NCBI RefSeq assembly: GCF_019175285.1
Contig: NC_056522.1
Coordinates: forward strand, 63,417,896-63,481,895
Length of the DNA: 64,000 nucleotides
Reading direction: 5' to 3'
DNA from: Sceloporus undulatus
Lineage: Eukaryota > Chordata > Lepidosauria > Squamata > Phrynosomatidae
Below the pieces are notes generated by a model. That model made no database searches, was not told the origin of the DNA, and was given only the letters and a program-made list of their open reading frames with translations. This document shows positions 26,746 through 37,362 of the stretch, one piece after another. The position numbers and the translations under genes are program-made. Positions within the stretch are counted from its first letter, which is position 1. Each line of letters begins with the position of its first letter.

Positions 26746-27148
26746 CTGTATATACTCTTGTATAAGTCTAGAAATCTTAGTCAAAAAATTGACCCCAAAA
26801 ACCTAGGTTGACTTATCCACAGGTCAATGTAAATACTATACTTTAACTCTTATTAAAGAGAGAACCATCCCTGGTGAAACGCAAGAGTGCAATCTGTCCT
26901 GGAAGCACTGACCTCTCTCTGCTTTCTCTTCCATCCATCTTTCAGTGTGAGCCAAAAGCATTATGCCTGCCAGAATTTTGTAGGTTCTTTGGCATTGTTT
27001 TCCTTTGCTTCATCATTTAGATCCTTTGTTGCATGTCCCTAAGTTTTACCCTCGACCTATCCACGGGTCATATCAAAATCCATAATTTTGCCCACAAAAC
27101 CTGCCATCAACTTATACATGAGGTCGACTTATAGTCGAATATATACGG
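26746..27148 (+). mobile_element. TA-flanked MITE, ~400 bp (TATATACTCGACTATAAGTC family), copy A
   Basis: Left end CTGTATATACTCTTGTATAA, right end reversed CCGTATATATTCGACTATAA, TA on both sides. Internal landmarks TTTCCTTTGCTTCATCATTT and AACCATCCCTGGTGAAA recur in the other copies. Transposon class not certain. Confidence 0.75.
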
Positions 27149-27615
27149 TAGATCTATCCCACTGCAATCACTGTAACCTGCACTAATCCTTTATGTGTCT
27201 ACTCAGAAGCAAGGCCCATCATGTTTAATGAGGAATACTTCCTGGTTACAGCAAAGGATGACAACATTTAATACTTAATTTCTTGCCTTTCAATGTACTG
27301 CAGTCAAAGTCTTATCACTGAAGAACTCTCCCCAACTCGAAGTATTTTTAGCTTAAGGCCAGTTTATGCTATTCATTCTGAAGAAGAAATCTGACCAATC
27401 TGAAGCAGATCACTTTTCCCCCTTTAAAAGCGGCTGCATACAAATCAAAGATGAAACATGAAGAAAAGTAAAATACAAACTGGGACTTGGACAGCCCACT
27501 GTGCTAGGAGGACCTGTTACATGACATTTCGCAGCTAATATGTCCTATGGTTTCACAGATTTGGTTTTATAGTATACCTATAATCATCACAAATTCTTAA
27601 GCATTCTTATGAGAA

Positions 27616-30600
27616 CTATGAACGGCTTTCTTCAGTACTTTTCACTGTCTTCTTCTCTGGATCAAACTGAGTGCTTTCATACAAAATCTTGTTTTTTATC
27701 CCTTCTTGAATCATGCGTTGCTGAATTCTTAATTTTGCATTACTGTACCTACAATAGATCCTTAAGAAAGAAAAACAAAAACTTGAATGATTCCCTCACC
27801 CACATTACAGAGTAATAATTCTAATACTCATCCAGATTTTATCATATCAAACCAAATAGTACATCAGACAACAGAAATGTTTTACATTTTTTCCAGCTAA
27901 TGGGACTACCTGAATAGGTTTGTGTATGTTTGTCTCTGTATATCTGAACTGTGAGATCTGAAAAACAGTCCTTCCATCTCATGTATCTTCCAGTTGGCAC
28001 AAAAGTATGTTGTGGAGACTGCTCTCAACATCCCCACTCAACAGCTGAAGGGGCATTAAAAAAAACCCTACTGTTTTCCATGCTACCTCCACCCACTGCA
28101 AAAACTGACATTAAAAGAAAAGAAAGCACATCTGTGTAAAACTCTGGAAATAAGAAAATTAGAAACAAGATATATTTGGGGAGGAGAAGAAAATTTTATA
28201 ATTTGTATCAAGGGATTTGTTGTAAACCTGAGTAAATGAATATATTGGCCACCTATGCAATTTTTTGAAAAACACATCAGATAACAAAATACTGGACTTC
28301 TAGAGGCAGTGCATGTGTATGCTTAGGAAAAGCCTATCATGTTATAGAATCTAAAATACATTTTCAGCGTGTGTGTGGCTGCAAGAGTAGGATAGTATTC
28401 AAACTTATAAGTTGCCTCATTGTTACAGAAACGTAATACACACCAACATCCCAGTGTTGTCAAGATAAAACCTCCCATTCCAAAGTCACAGGATCGTCTC
28501 ACTCTGCCTGAGTGGAGGAAAAGAGGAGCTTATTTATATTCAAGAAGGCAGACAAACACATCAATTAAGAATACAGCAAAAACACAAAACAAATATTTTT
28601 AAATGCCAATTTCCACAGTTAAACCCAGCTTTGGATATTCTATAGGACACATTATGGTTATACAAAGTAATTGTGTTAAACCACAGAATGGCAGACTGTG
28701 AAAACTTTGACAAGCACACTCACATCAGATAAAGTTGAGAAAATGGAATAAAGGGTAAACACAGGTCAACCTGTTTTTACTAACTTGCAAAAATACAGGC
28801 TCAGTAGCCAATATGGGGGGCAACAGATATGACTTCCGTTGACTAAAGTTAAGCAATGTTAGTTGCTGATTTTAGTTGACAAGATATATTTATGAATAAT
28901 CCAACGGTTCACAAGTTCAAGAACTGTTACAAATTTTGTGTACGTCTTTGCTAGGAAGAGAGAAAGTAGCAGGCAGCACTTTGAAATGCTGGTCAATTGC
29001 TAAGTGTATTACAGTGGTCCATAGTTCTCAGAAGAGAATGGAACCATAGGAAGGGACAATGGAAATGCATAAAGTAATATACGCAAGACACACCAATAGT
29101 TTTACATGGGCCCTTACTTACTAGTTGCCAAAAAGTGTCCAAGGCCCACCGTGACACCACCCAAAGATCCATAGAGCACTGATTCTCGAGCACAAGGGAC
29201 ATTTTTGACGTCAAGTATTCCCAGCAGCTTAAAAGACTTGAAAGAAATTAAATATATCACATAAGCACAGTTTCAGAAAGTAACATATTTTTATTAACTA
29301 GTTTTCAAGCAAACAAACAGGACCAAGTACCAAATCAACAAGGCACCAGACTCATTACAAGAAAGGATTCCTGCCCATTTAGTAACGTTGAAGAAACAAT
29401 GTGGCTTCCCCTTCTGAGCTAAAAGGAAAGTGTCTAATTAATTATCATAGGGAATTACTTTATCTTGTTAATCACTGTAACAACATACTAAATTTTTAAG
29501 AGAAACACTTTTGCCATGCTATCCTGTTAGTCAAAGTTCTTCTTGTGGTTTGGTGGCATTTTACGGTCACTAGCAATGGATACATCTCAATAGGCAAAAT
29601 GCCCATCACCTCAGTCATTTGGACAGTCACTTTGCAGGCTAGAAAGGGATAGTAAAAGAAAAAAAGATCACTGTGGAGTACAGAGCCATGGACAGCTGTA
29701 TAAAACTAAGTTTGGACAGCAGAGGCATGTCCTTCTTGATTCTGCTGATTTCTCAATGACCCATGAAGCCATCAGTCCATCAAGCTTCTGGGTCATCTTA
29801 CTGGACTGGAAAACACCATATTTTGGTGTTTCTCACACATCTACAGAATGTCCCTATGTCCCAGCTCACAGTTACAGGAGGATTGGGGTGTCATGCCATC
29901 ACCTAGTTGTTTCTTCTTTTGTAACGTTTTGGGTCTTGTACTAGTGTCTGGATTGTGTGATGCATTGAATGAGTGAATACAGCAAAACGACACCAACATG
30001 ACAGAAATGTCAGTGGCTAAGGAGTTCATTATATCAAGGAATGGGTATATGGCTGGTTCTCAAAAGGGTTATACTCCACTCTCTTAAGGCTCAGATTTGC
30101 ACATTGAGCTTCTCCTAGAACTGGTGTTGCTCCCAGATAACAAAGTGGCAGTACTGCCAGGACTACCGGTATCTTTTGTCTCTGTAAATTAGTATCTTGA
30201 ACACTGCCTTTTCCTGGAGGTGAAAAATTAGGCTTCAGATTATTTATGTTGTGATAACTGCCACACTTTTGGAAAGATAGACAGCCAACGTGAACAAATC
30301 TGGTCAGGAAAAACCTGCAATAGGGTTACCTTAGGGTTGGCATATGTCTGAAATCACTTAAGACACACAGCTAACAACAAGGAAACCACAACTGCCTCAT
30401 CAGGCATCTTTTGCATTGTCTTAATTGGCTCTCAGTTAGTTCCCAGGCCTATGTCAAAGTGTTGGTTTTAATTTAACTTAATTTGTGATACTAGGAACAA
30501 AGTATCCCAAAATCCAGGAAATAAAATTTGACTCCGTTAGCAATGCATTGTTCCCAGTGCCACGTATCCAGGAGGGACCCATTTGCATAGCTATCCCTCC

Positions 30601-32312
30601 AAAGAACACCACCAACACCTTGAGAAAATGCAAGACATAGTCATTTTATAATTTTGTCCTCCTGTACGGTTCATAATACCTTTGTCTGATGGAAAAGCCA
30701 GTGGAGCTTCAGAATATTACATCTTGTACTTTGTGCATTTTGTAGTGGCCTATATATTTTTGCCCCTGGTTTCCACTCTATTAAATGCATCTGAGGAAGT
30801 AGACTGGAGTCTAGGAAAGCTCATGCTTTTGTGGATTCTGGATGTAAACATGTAGTACACATACACATGTAAAATGTGTTTTGCAAAACGTTTTCTTGAC
30901 CTTTTAGGTCTACCAAAAAAAAGACTACAATTGTACCTATTCTAAAATTGTGGAAACTAAAGACCACTTTTCAATCTTGTATTGAGAATTTTGGTCCTTC
31001 CTTCTGCCATGTTCTTCTCCAATGTTGCTGGGCGACTGCAGGAAATTCTGTTAGCAACTGTGGACAAGATAATGATTTATTGACGGTTTGACAAGTACTG
31101 CCACCATTTGAGGTACAAAACTGGAATAGGTATGTGGAATCAGAAACAAAATTCAATTATTAGTCTCAGCTAGAGAGTACACACCCATTAAATGTACGTG
31201 TGTCTATGTGTGAGAGAGCTGGCGTGGCGGAGTGGTGTGAGTGTTGGACTACAACTTCGAGGACCAGGGTCTGATTCCCAATTTGGCCATGAAACCCACT
31301 GGGTGACAATGGGCAAGTCACACTCTCTCAGCCTCAGAGGAAGGCAATGGCAAACCTCCTCTGTACAAACTGTGCTATGGCCACATTCCCATTTACAGAT
31401 TAATCGGTGTGCAATCCAAATTGATGGATCAGTTTGACAGTGGAGCATGGTTCCCATTACATTTGCTCCGATTGCATTTTTCCCCTCCAAAATAATTCAC
31501 TCGTGGTTCCCATTCACAAATGAATCAATTCAAAATGATTCGTTTCCAGTCGGCCAAAGGGGAGATCTGAATTGATTCTGATCCGCCTGTGGTTCACTCT
31601 TGCGCAGAACTGATTTATCAAGAAAGAAGTGGGAAAAAAATCAGCGTCAGAAAGACATGGTTGACATGGGTCTAGCGCATGCTCCCCTTCTCAGAATTGC
31701 TTCAGCAATTTGGATTAAGTGGGAACCAGGGTCCTCTGAACCGGTTCAGACCGATTCATCATCTGGTTTAAAAGGTAGTGGGAATGAGGGCTATGAAAAC
31801 CCTATGACAGGTTCATTTTAGGGTCACTATAAGTCAGAAAGGGCTTGAAGGCACACAACAAGAAGAGCGTGTGTGTGAATGTGCCTTCAAGTCCCCTGCT
31901 GTCTTTAGGCAGCCCATGAATGTCTTGGAGTATTCAAGAAGTGGTTTTGCCATTGACATCCTTCGAAAGGCAGCTGACAGCACCTTTGGCGTCTCCCAAC
32001 CAAGCACTTACCAGGGCTGGCCCTGCTTAGCTCCTAAGGGATCTGGTGACGTGACTTTAGGGTGGCACTCAGGCTCTTTTTTGGACCTGAACCCTGGTCC
32101 TTAGAGCTGTCATCCAAAGGTCATCCACTACCCCTCATCTGCACTGCCGGGGAAATAATGCGTTTTGAGAGCGGTTTAACTGCCACGGGTCCATGCTATG
32201 CCATTCTGGGAACGGTCGTTGGTTGTGGGACCAGAGTCATCCCCTTGCGGAGACCCACAGCCCCGCTTACCTTCTCGGGCTCCTCCTGCTCGCCTTCTCC
32301 CCCGGCCGCCAT
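27616..32312 (-). CDS. COX20: Cytochrome c oxidase assembly factor COX20 (FAM36A), 4 coding exons
   Basis: Inner-mitochondrial-membrane chaperone for COX2 during complex IV assembly. The exons are too short for a simple open-reading-frame search. Exon 1 is 32312-32271 (MAAGGEGEQEEPEK, donor GTAAGC). Exon 2 is 29236-29122, beginning SFKLLGILDVKNVPCARES and running into the first membrane segment (YGSLGGVTVGLGHFLATS). Exon 3 is 28507-28444 (RVRRSCDFGMGGFILTTLGC, second membrane segment; donor GTGTGT). Exon 4 is 27760-27616 (IYCRYSNAKLRIQQRMIQEG..., stop TAG) after a strong polypyrimidine tract. The phases join exactly to 121 aa, against 118 in human, with the same exon boundaries. It lies tail to tail with HNRNPU and on the same strand as DESI2, as in mammals. 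The 3' UTR runs leftward from 27615, but I could not place its end. Confidence 0.93.
30300..30382 (+). mobile_element. AAC-tailed SINE 3' end
   Basis: CAGGAAAAACCTGCAATAGG, CCTTAGGGTTGGCATATGTC and AAGACACACAGCTAACAACA. Head absent. In COX20 intron 1. Confidence 0.5.
31212..31862 (+). mobile_element. AAC-tailed tRNA-headed SINE interrupted by a nested MITE
   Basis: Head GAGCTGGCGTGGCGGAGTGG ... GAGGACCAGGGTCTGATTCC, body to about 31378, resuming at 31792 with TATGAAAACCCTATGACAGG and ending GGCTTGAAGGCACACAACAA. The best-preserved copy in the window apart from the insertion. Confidence 0.7.
31379..31791 (+). mobile_element. MITE nested in the SINE, ~413 bp
   Basis: Ends GGCCACATTCCCA and, reversed, GCCCTCATTCCCA, with TAT on each side (31376-31378 and 31792-31794). 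The 3-bp duplication suggests a Harbinger-like origin, but the family is not certain. Confidence 0.55.
31872..32090 (-). mobile_element. 5S-rRNA-headed SINE near COX20
   Basis: Antisense 5S core GTCTCCCAACCAAGCACTTA / CCAGGGCTGG / CCCTGCTTAGCTCCTAAGGG at 31991-32040 preceded by a body with GTGCCTTCAAGTC and TGGTTTTGCCATTGACATCC. Too diverged to be a 5S gene. Confidence 0.7.
32138..32234 (+). mobile_element. Fragment of the CACACTGCAGAAATAATCCA MITE in COX20 intron 1
   Basis: GCACTGCCGGGGAAATAATG, then GAGCGGTTTAACTGCCACGG and CCATTCTGGGAAC align to the left half of the element at 4646. Its edge is about 37 bp from the COX20 exon 1 donor. Confidence 0.6.
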
Positions 32313-32760
32313 GACAGAGCCTGCCTTCTTCTGTCTGCCTCCTCCTTTTTCTGTCCACAAAGCCCTACCATAGAGATGAAAGCCTCAGCTGCGCAGAGGG
32401 ACCTCGACAGGGAGAGAGAAAGAAGTGGCCGCTCTAGCCGTCCACGTCTCCTTTCCTTAACATGGCTCCTCCTTCGTCTCTATGGTGCGTGCGCACAGAG
32501 AGAGCAGGAGAAGGGTGGCGGGCGCCATTTTAGGTCCGCACCGCAGAGGAGATTCTGTTGCAAGCGAGGATCCTTTGTTCGGCGAGATGGGTCACGGAGC
32601 AGGGCGCGCTCCCGCACGCGCACGCGCTCTCTCTGCCCCTCCCTTCTCAGTGGATGTGTGCTTGCGTGCACGCGCGCTCGCTAGGTCTCTTCTTTTCCCG
32701 CTTTGGGGAGGCCTCGCGCACAACGGCTTTATGGGCTCGCTCCCGCTCCCTCTTCCCGCC
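32313..32760 (-). promoter_or_regulatory. GC-rich 5' region / promoter of COX20
   Basis: CpG-rich sequence immediately upstream (to the right) of the COX20 ATG and ending before an AT microsatellite block. No TATA box is obvious, which fits a housekeeping CpG promoter. Start site not determinable. The open frames that cross this stretch have no recognisable similarity. Confidence 0.5.
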
Positions 32761-32808
32761 ACAACTGTTAATCACTTTTACCTCAGGAGTAGTCTGCCCG
32801 CTTTGGGG

Positions 32809-32810
<2 letters not shown>

Positions 32811-32874
<64 letters not shown>

Positions 32875-32902
32875 AGTAACAAAAACATAATACAGTATTA
32901 TA

Positions 32903-32942
<40 letters not shown>

Positions 32943-33400
32943 ACTGTTATTTCCTTCACACAGCTTTCCTCATATATATATATATATATATGAAATAATA
33001 ATAATATAATAAAATATAACAATACATTTTATATATATATATGAAATAAGATAATAAAATATAATAATAACAGTATATATATATATATATACATACTGTT
33101 ATTATTATCTCTTTCACACAGCTTTCCTATAGGAAATATTAACTAACTACAGTATAATATAATATAATACAGTAATGCATAATATATAATAATATTATTT
33201 CCTTCACACAACTTTCCTCACAAATAAATCGATGTGTTTTAACCGACGCAGCTTGCTTGTTAACATGTTGTTCCCGGCCTCCATGAGGAGAGGCGGGTGA
33301 GAAATAATTATTATTTTCAATTATTATTATGTTACTGTTATTGTTATTTCCTTCGCACAGCTTTCCTCATGATATTCCCTCACCAAATACACACACACAC
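32811..33400. repeat. AT microsatellite block with an interleaved minisatellite
   Basis: (CATA)n and long (TA)n runs at 32811-32872, 32909-32939, 32972-32991 and 33075-33092 alternate with four or more copies of TATTTCCTTCACACAGCTTTCCT (near 32947, 33107, 33194 and 33342, varied). It is followed by (CA)n at about 33391. Confidence 0.8.
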
Positions 33401-34325
33401 ACACAGAGTGGGGAATATTGTTAGGAAATAATAATAGTAACAACAACAACAACAATAGAAGATAATACATTATTTATGGCAGTTATGAAAGGATTGGAAG
33501 TTTAGATGAGTCAGGAGGAGGAAGATTAAGGGAAATTGAGTTATGAAAGGAGAAGGTAAAGAGAGGGAGAGAAGAAAAGAGTAGACTGAAGAAGGGATCC
33601 TCCAAGACGAAGAGAGGAGAGACATTTTCCTTAGATAAAAGAATCACATTCTATTTGATACTCTCCACCTCATATATTCTACTTATATAACTTGCATGTA
33701 TGTTTTATGTTCTTTGCTGATTGGAATGATACGTATTTTAATTAATAAAAAATATTTTTTAAAAAAATATTAAATAATACATTATTTCTTACCCGCCACC
33801 TGCCCTCATGGATGGGGTGGGGGGAAACAACAGTTAACAACCAAGTGTAAGTTAAAACACATCAGTTTTAAAAGGAGGAATAAGATACGTATTAGAAACA
33901 ATCCACATTTGAAATTCATCATTTAAAATTCAGAATTTTAAAACCATCTAGATAAGCCTGCTTAAACAGACTGGTCTTTAATGCTCTTTTAAACTTGGAC
34001 AACTTAAAAACACTCCTATAAGTGTGAATTCATGCTGAAAATGGAGGACATTTTAGCATTCCTGGACAGAAGGTTGATAATAATATTAATAACAATAACA
34101 TTATTATTATTAATTTCTCAGCTGCCTGAGAACAACAGCAATTAACAAACAACATCAGTTAAAATAACCGCCACAAATGTGGAGGGCGGACTATAATTTA
34201 CTAAATGCATTTTAAGAACACATTGATGGCATAGCTGTATAACGATTAAAAGAGTTTCAGTGTTCTTTAAAATATTAGATTCAACAGAATAGCATTAAGC
34301 TTCTAAGAAAATATTTAAAGGATAG
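33401..34325. other. Intergenic AT-rich DNA with likely old LINE 3' debris
   Basis: Poly-purine stretches near 33520-33600, an AATTAATAAAAAATATTTTT end at about 33735-33765, and two ATTAACAAACAACATCAGTT-like segments near 33830 and 34140 suggest degraded repeats. No gene seen. Confidence 0.4.
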
Positions 34326-34327
34326 TA

Positions 34328-34481
34328 CAAGTTGAGTATCCTTTATCCAAAATGCTTGGCGCCAGAGGTGCTTCAGACTTGGGATTTTTTTCAGATTTTG
34401 GAATGTTTGCAAATAGATAATGAGATGTATCTTTGAAATGGGACCCAAGTCTAAACGTGAAATTCATTTATGTTTCATATA
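34328..34481 (+). mobile_element. MER2-like Tigger-group element, left part (split by the inner Tigger)
   Basis: Begins after a TA with a terminal repeat CAAGTTGAGTATCCTTTATC, characteristic of the MER2-type non-autonomous Tigger group. The remainder of the element resumes at 38575 and ends at 38754. Confidence 0.75.
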
Positions 34482-34730
34482 CACTGGTACCCCGGGTTAC
34501 GAAATTAATTCGTTCCGCTATTTCTTTCGTAAGCCGAAAATTTCGTAACCCGAAGCGCTTTTCCCATTGAAAATAACTAATGCGTTCCAAGACCTCAGAC
34601 TGAACCTGCAAGTCAAAACAAAGGCACAATAGAGGCCTATTAAGCTAAGTACCCTACAATACAATGTAATACAAAGTTGCCTCAGGCACTAATTAGCTTA
34701 ACAATGACTGGCAGGTCCATTCTAAACTTT

Positions 34731-35400
34731 CTAAAGGATAAAGAAAAAAAGTGTTTTTCTTACCTTTGCTGGTCTTGGCATCTGGTCCTGGCATCTCAGA
34801 GTCAGGCAGGAGGATGAGCTCTCAAATCATCACACCCATGACCAAGTCACACTCTATGGCCCACATCAAATCATCACTCCCATCACCAAAGCACCCCAAA
34901 TTTAAAAAACCAACCCCATGGGCACACTCTATGGCCCGCATCAAAGCCAGGCCAGACTTGCAAAACTCAGATCCCACATCCCACACTCTCAAATGATAAA
35001 GAAAAAAAAGGGTTTTTCTTATCTTTGCTGGTCTTGGCATCAGAGTGAGGCAGGAGGAGGAGGAGGAGCTTTCAAAACTCACACCCCATATCCCACACTC
35101 TCAAATCATCACAGCCATGACCAAAGCAACCCCAAATCTAAAAAACCAACCCCATGGTCACACTCTATGGCCCACATCAAATCAAGGCCAGACTTGCAAA
35201 AATCAAACCCCACATCCCACACTCTCAAATCATCACACCCATGACCATACCACCCCAGAACTCAAACCCAAAGGCCAAAAACCCCAAATCTGAACATGCA
35301 ACCCCATGGTCAGTCCCATTCTAAAGGATAAAGAAAAAAAGTGTTTTTCTTACCTTTGCTGGTCTTGGCATCTGGTCCTGGCATGTCGGAGTGAGGCAGG
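34731..35400. repeat. Three spaced copies of a ~60-bp block inside the Tigger 3' region
   Basis: Near-identical blocks (TAAAGGATAAAGAAAAAAAG ... GCTGGTCTTGGCATC) start at about 34731, 34991 and 35321, separated by sequence that itself recurs (ACACTCTATGGCCCACATCA and CCCACACTCTCAAATCATCA motifs). This is a tandem amplification with unit lengths of about 260 and 330 bp, lying between the transposase stop and the left TIR. Confidence 0.8.
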
Positions 35401-35439
35401 AGGAGGAGGAGGAGGAGGAGGAGAGGGGCAGCCCAAAAA

Positions 35440-35590
35440 GCCAAATTTAAACCAATTCAAGCAATTTAACAACTTCAGCCAATTCAAGCAATTTAACCAC
35501 TTCAGCCAATTTATCCAATTCAAGAAATTTAACCAATTCAGCCAATTCAGCCAATGCCACCAATTTAACAAAGTTAACCAATTTAAAAAA
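35440..35590. repeat. Minisatellite of AATTCAAGC/AATTTAACC-type units
   Basis: About 150 bp of imperfect short units built from CAATTCAAGCAATTTAAC and CACTTCAGC, just downstream of the transposase stop. In translation it gives N/Q/F-rich strings on + and W/L/N-rich strings on -, but nothing supports it being coding. Confidence 0.75.
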
Positions 35591-35625
35591 AAAATTTGGT
35601 GTTTTTTTTAAGGGTCACCTTTTTT

Positions 35626-37362
35626 TTAAGGGTCACCTTTTGCCTTCTTGGATGACGGTTCTCCCTCTCTAGTGAAGAACTGGTCCAAGGATGTCTGCCT
35701 TTGCCGGCCCTTAAGCACGTTCTTAAAATGGCTAAGGCAGACATTATCGAAATGGGCAATGGCATGGCTGGTCAGCACCTGCTCAGGGTGGTGCTTCTCC
35801 ACAAAGGAAGCCACATTGTGGAATTGCCTCAGAATGTCTTTAATGTCTGCCGTTGGCAAAGATGCCCCCGCAGCCTCCTCCTGCTGGCCCCTGTCGAAAT
35901 GGAGCACGTCCTCGTCCACGGCAGAGTGTTGCATCGCCGCCAAGGCCTTGAGGTCCTCTGTTGTCAGGTCCTCGTTGTGCTCCTCGATCAGTTCCTCCAC
36001 GTCGTCGTTGTCCACCTCGAGTCCCAGGGACCTTGCGATGGATACGATCTCGTGCACCTCTTCTTCTTCACCTGGCTCAGCACCCTCGGCCTGCAACCCT
36101 TCCAGGGAAGAAGCATCAGGCCACAGCTTCCTCCATGCAGCAATCAGGTTGCGCCTGCTGATCGCCTGCCAGGCCAAGTCCACCATCTTCAAGCACACCA
36201 CGATGTCAAAATGCTGCTTCCAGAACTCACGAAGGGTCAGCTGTGTGCTCTCGGTCACGTCGAAGCAACGCTTGAAGAGGTGCTTGGTGTAGACCTTCTT
36301 GAAGTTGGCGATCACCTGCTGGTCCATGGGTTGCAAGAGGGAGGTCGTGTTGGGTGGCAGAAACTGGACCTTGATGAAGGAGAACTCCGCGAGGATGTCC
36401 TTCTCCAGGCCATGCGGGTGCGCAGGAGCATTGTCCAAGAGGAGGAGGCACTTCAAGGGCAAATCCTCTTCCTCCAGGTACCGCTTCACTGTCGGGGCGA
36501 AGACGCTGTTGATCCACTCGACGAAAAGGAGGCGTGTGACCCATGCGCGGCCATTGGAGCGCCACATCACTGGCAACCTGTCCTTCTGGATGTTGTGTGC
36601 CTTGAAGGCCCTTGGATTTTCCGAGTGGTACACCAACAGGGGCTTGACCTTACAGTCCCCGCTGGCATTGGCACACAACGCAAGTGTGAAGCGGTCCTTC
36701 ATGGGCTTGTGGCCTGGCAGTCTCCTCTCCTCCTGGCTGATGTAGGTGCGGCGAGGCATCTTCTTCCAGAAGAGGCCCGTCTCGTCGCAGTTGAAGACTT
36801 GCTGCGGGACGTAGCCTTCCTCCTCCACCATGGCCTTGAACGCGACGACGAAGGCTTCGGCAGCCTGGTGGTCTGCGCTGGACACCTCGCCGTGACGGAC
36901 GACAGAGTGGATCCCGGTCCTCTTCTTGAACCTGTCGAACCAGCCACGTGATGCTTTGAAGTCCAGGGTGGCTGGCTCCTCCTGCGAAGAAGTTCCTTCG
37001 CCTGCCTCCTTGCTGGCCAGGTCTTCGTAGATGGCGGTGGCCTTCTCGCAGATGACCGCGGTGGTCAGGGTGTCCCCGACTCGCTCCTTTTCCTTGATCC
37101 AGAGGAGAAGCAGGCGCTCCATCTCCTCGTGCCTCGGTGTCCTCTGCTTGGCGATGGTCGTCACGCCTTTCGCTGGAGCCACGACAGCTCTGATGGCCTC
37201 CTTTTGCTTGAGGACAGTGCCAATGGTGGAAGGGTTGCGTCCATACTCCTTGGCAATGTCCACCAAGCGCACGCCCCTCTCGTGCTTGGCGATGATGTCC
37301 TTCTTGTCCTCCAAGGACAAGGGAGCCCTCTTCTTCTTCTCACCGCTTGGCTTGGGAGCCAT
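35626..37362 (-). CDS. Tigger transposase, 578 aa, open from start to stop
   Basis: Cut-and-paste transposase of the pogo/Tigger group. Residues about 14-60 form a psq/CENP-B-type helix-turn-helix, and residues about 75-155 a second CENP-B-type DNA-binding domain (WIKEKER ... GWFDRFKKRTG). The DDE_1 catalytic core follows with the three acidic residues in their usual contexts: D193 in FNCDETGLFWK, D310 in LLLLDNAPAHP and D347 in LLQPMDQQVIANF. A hydrophilic acidic stretch follows (about 425-500). The C-terminus carries QTSLDQFF (556-563), a canonical PCNA-binding box, and then the basic SSKKAK. Length is typical for the family. It is relatives of this family that gave rise to CENPB, JRK and the TIGD genes. 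As it sits inside intact TIRs, it is the element's own gene and not a domesticated host gene. Confidence 0.93.
   Translation of the reverse strand: MAPKPSGEKKKRAPLSLEDKKDIIAKHERGVRLVDIAKEYGRNPSTIGTVLKQKEAIRAVVAPAKGVTTIAKQRTPRHEEMERLLLLWIKEKERVGDTLTTAVICEKATAIYEDLASKEAGEGTSSQEEPATLDFKASRGWFDRFKKRTGIHSVVRHGEVSSADHQAAEAFVVAFKAMVEEEGYVPQQVFNCDETGLFWKKMPRRTYISQEERRLPGHKPMKDRFTLALCANASGDCKVKPLLVYHSENPRAFKAHNIQKDRLPVMWRSNGRAWVTRLLFVEWINSVFAPTVKRYLEEEDLPLKCLLLLDNAPAHPHGLEKDILAEFSFIKVQFLPPNTTSLLQPMDQQVIANFKKVYTKHLFKRCFDVTESTQLTLREFWKQHFDIVVCLKMVDLAWQAISRRNLIAAWRKLWPDASSLEGLQAEGAEPGEEEEVHEIVSIARSLGLEVDNDDVEELIEEHNEDLTTEDLKALAAMQHSAVDEDVLHFDRGQQEEAAGASLPTADIKDILRQFHNVASFVEKHHPEQVLTSHAIAHFDNVCLSHFKNVLKGRQRQTSLDQFFTREGEPSSKKAKGDP

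Larger units (their letters stand above)
20306..27615. other. HNRNPU-COX20 intergenic region including the COX20 3' UTR
   Basis: Apart from the repeats listed, no coding exon was recognised. The COX20 3' UTR must occupy some of the right-hand part, but no single minus-strand poly(A) signal stands out. A run of ten G's lies near 26604-26613. Confidence 0.5.

Noticed and set aside
31991-32075. A functional 5S rRNA gene
   Set aside because: Too diverged, and continuous with a SINE body and tail.
32193-33009. 163-175 aa plus-strand frames upstream of COX20
   Set aside because: They run through CpG-rich promoter DNA into (TA)n microsatellite (YIYIYI strings); no conserved domain.
35440-35590. 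A CRISPR-like array of short repeats
   Set aside because: Units are imperfect, lack unique spacers and sit in a vertebrate transposon; this is a minisatellite.
35648-36951. 214- and 416-aa plus-strand frames over the Tigger transposase
   Set aside because: Shadow frames opposite a real GC-rich transposase gene; no family resemblance.
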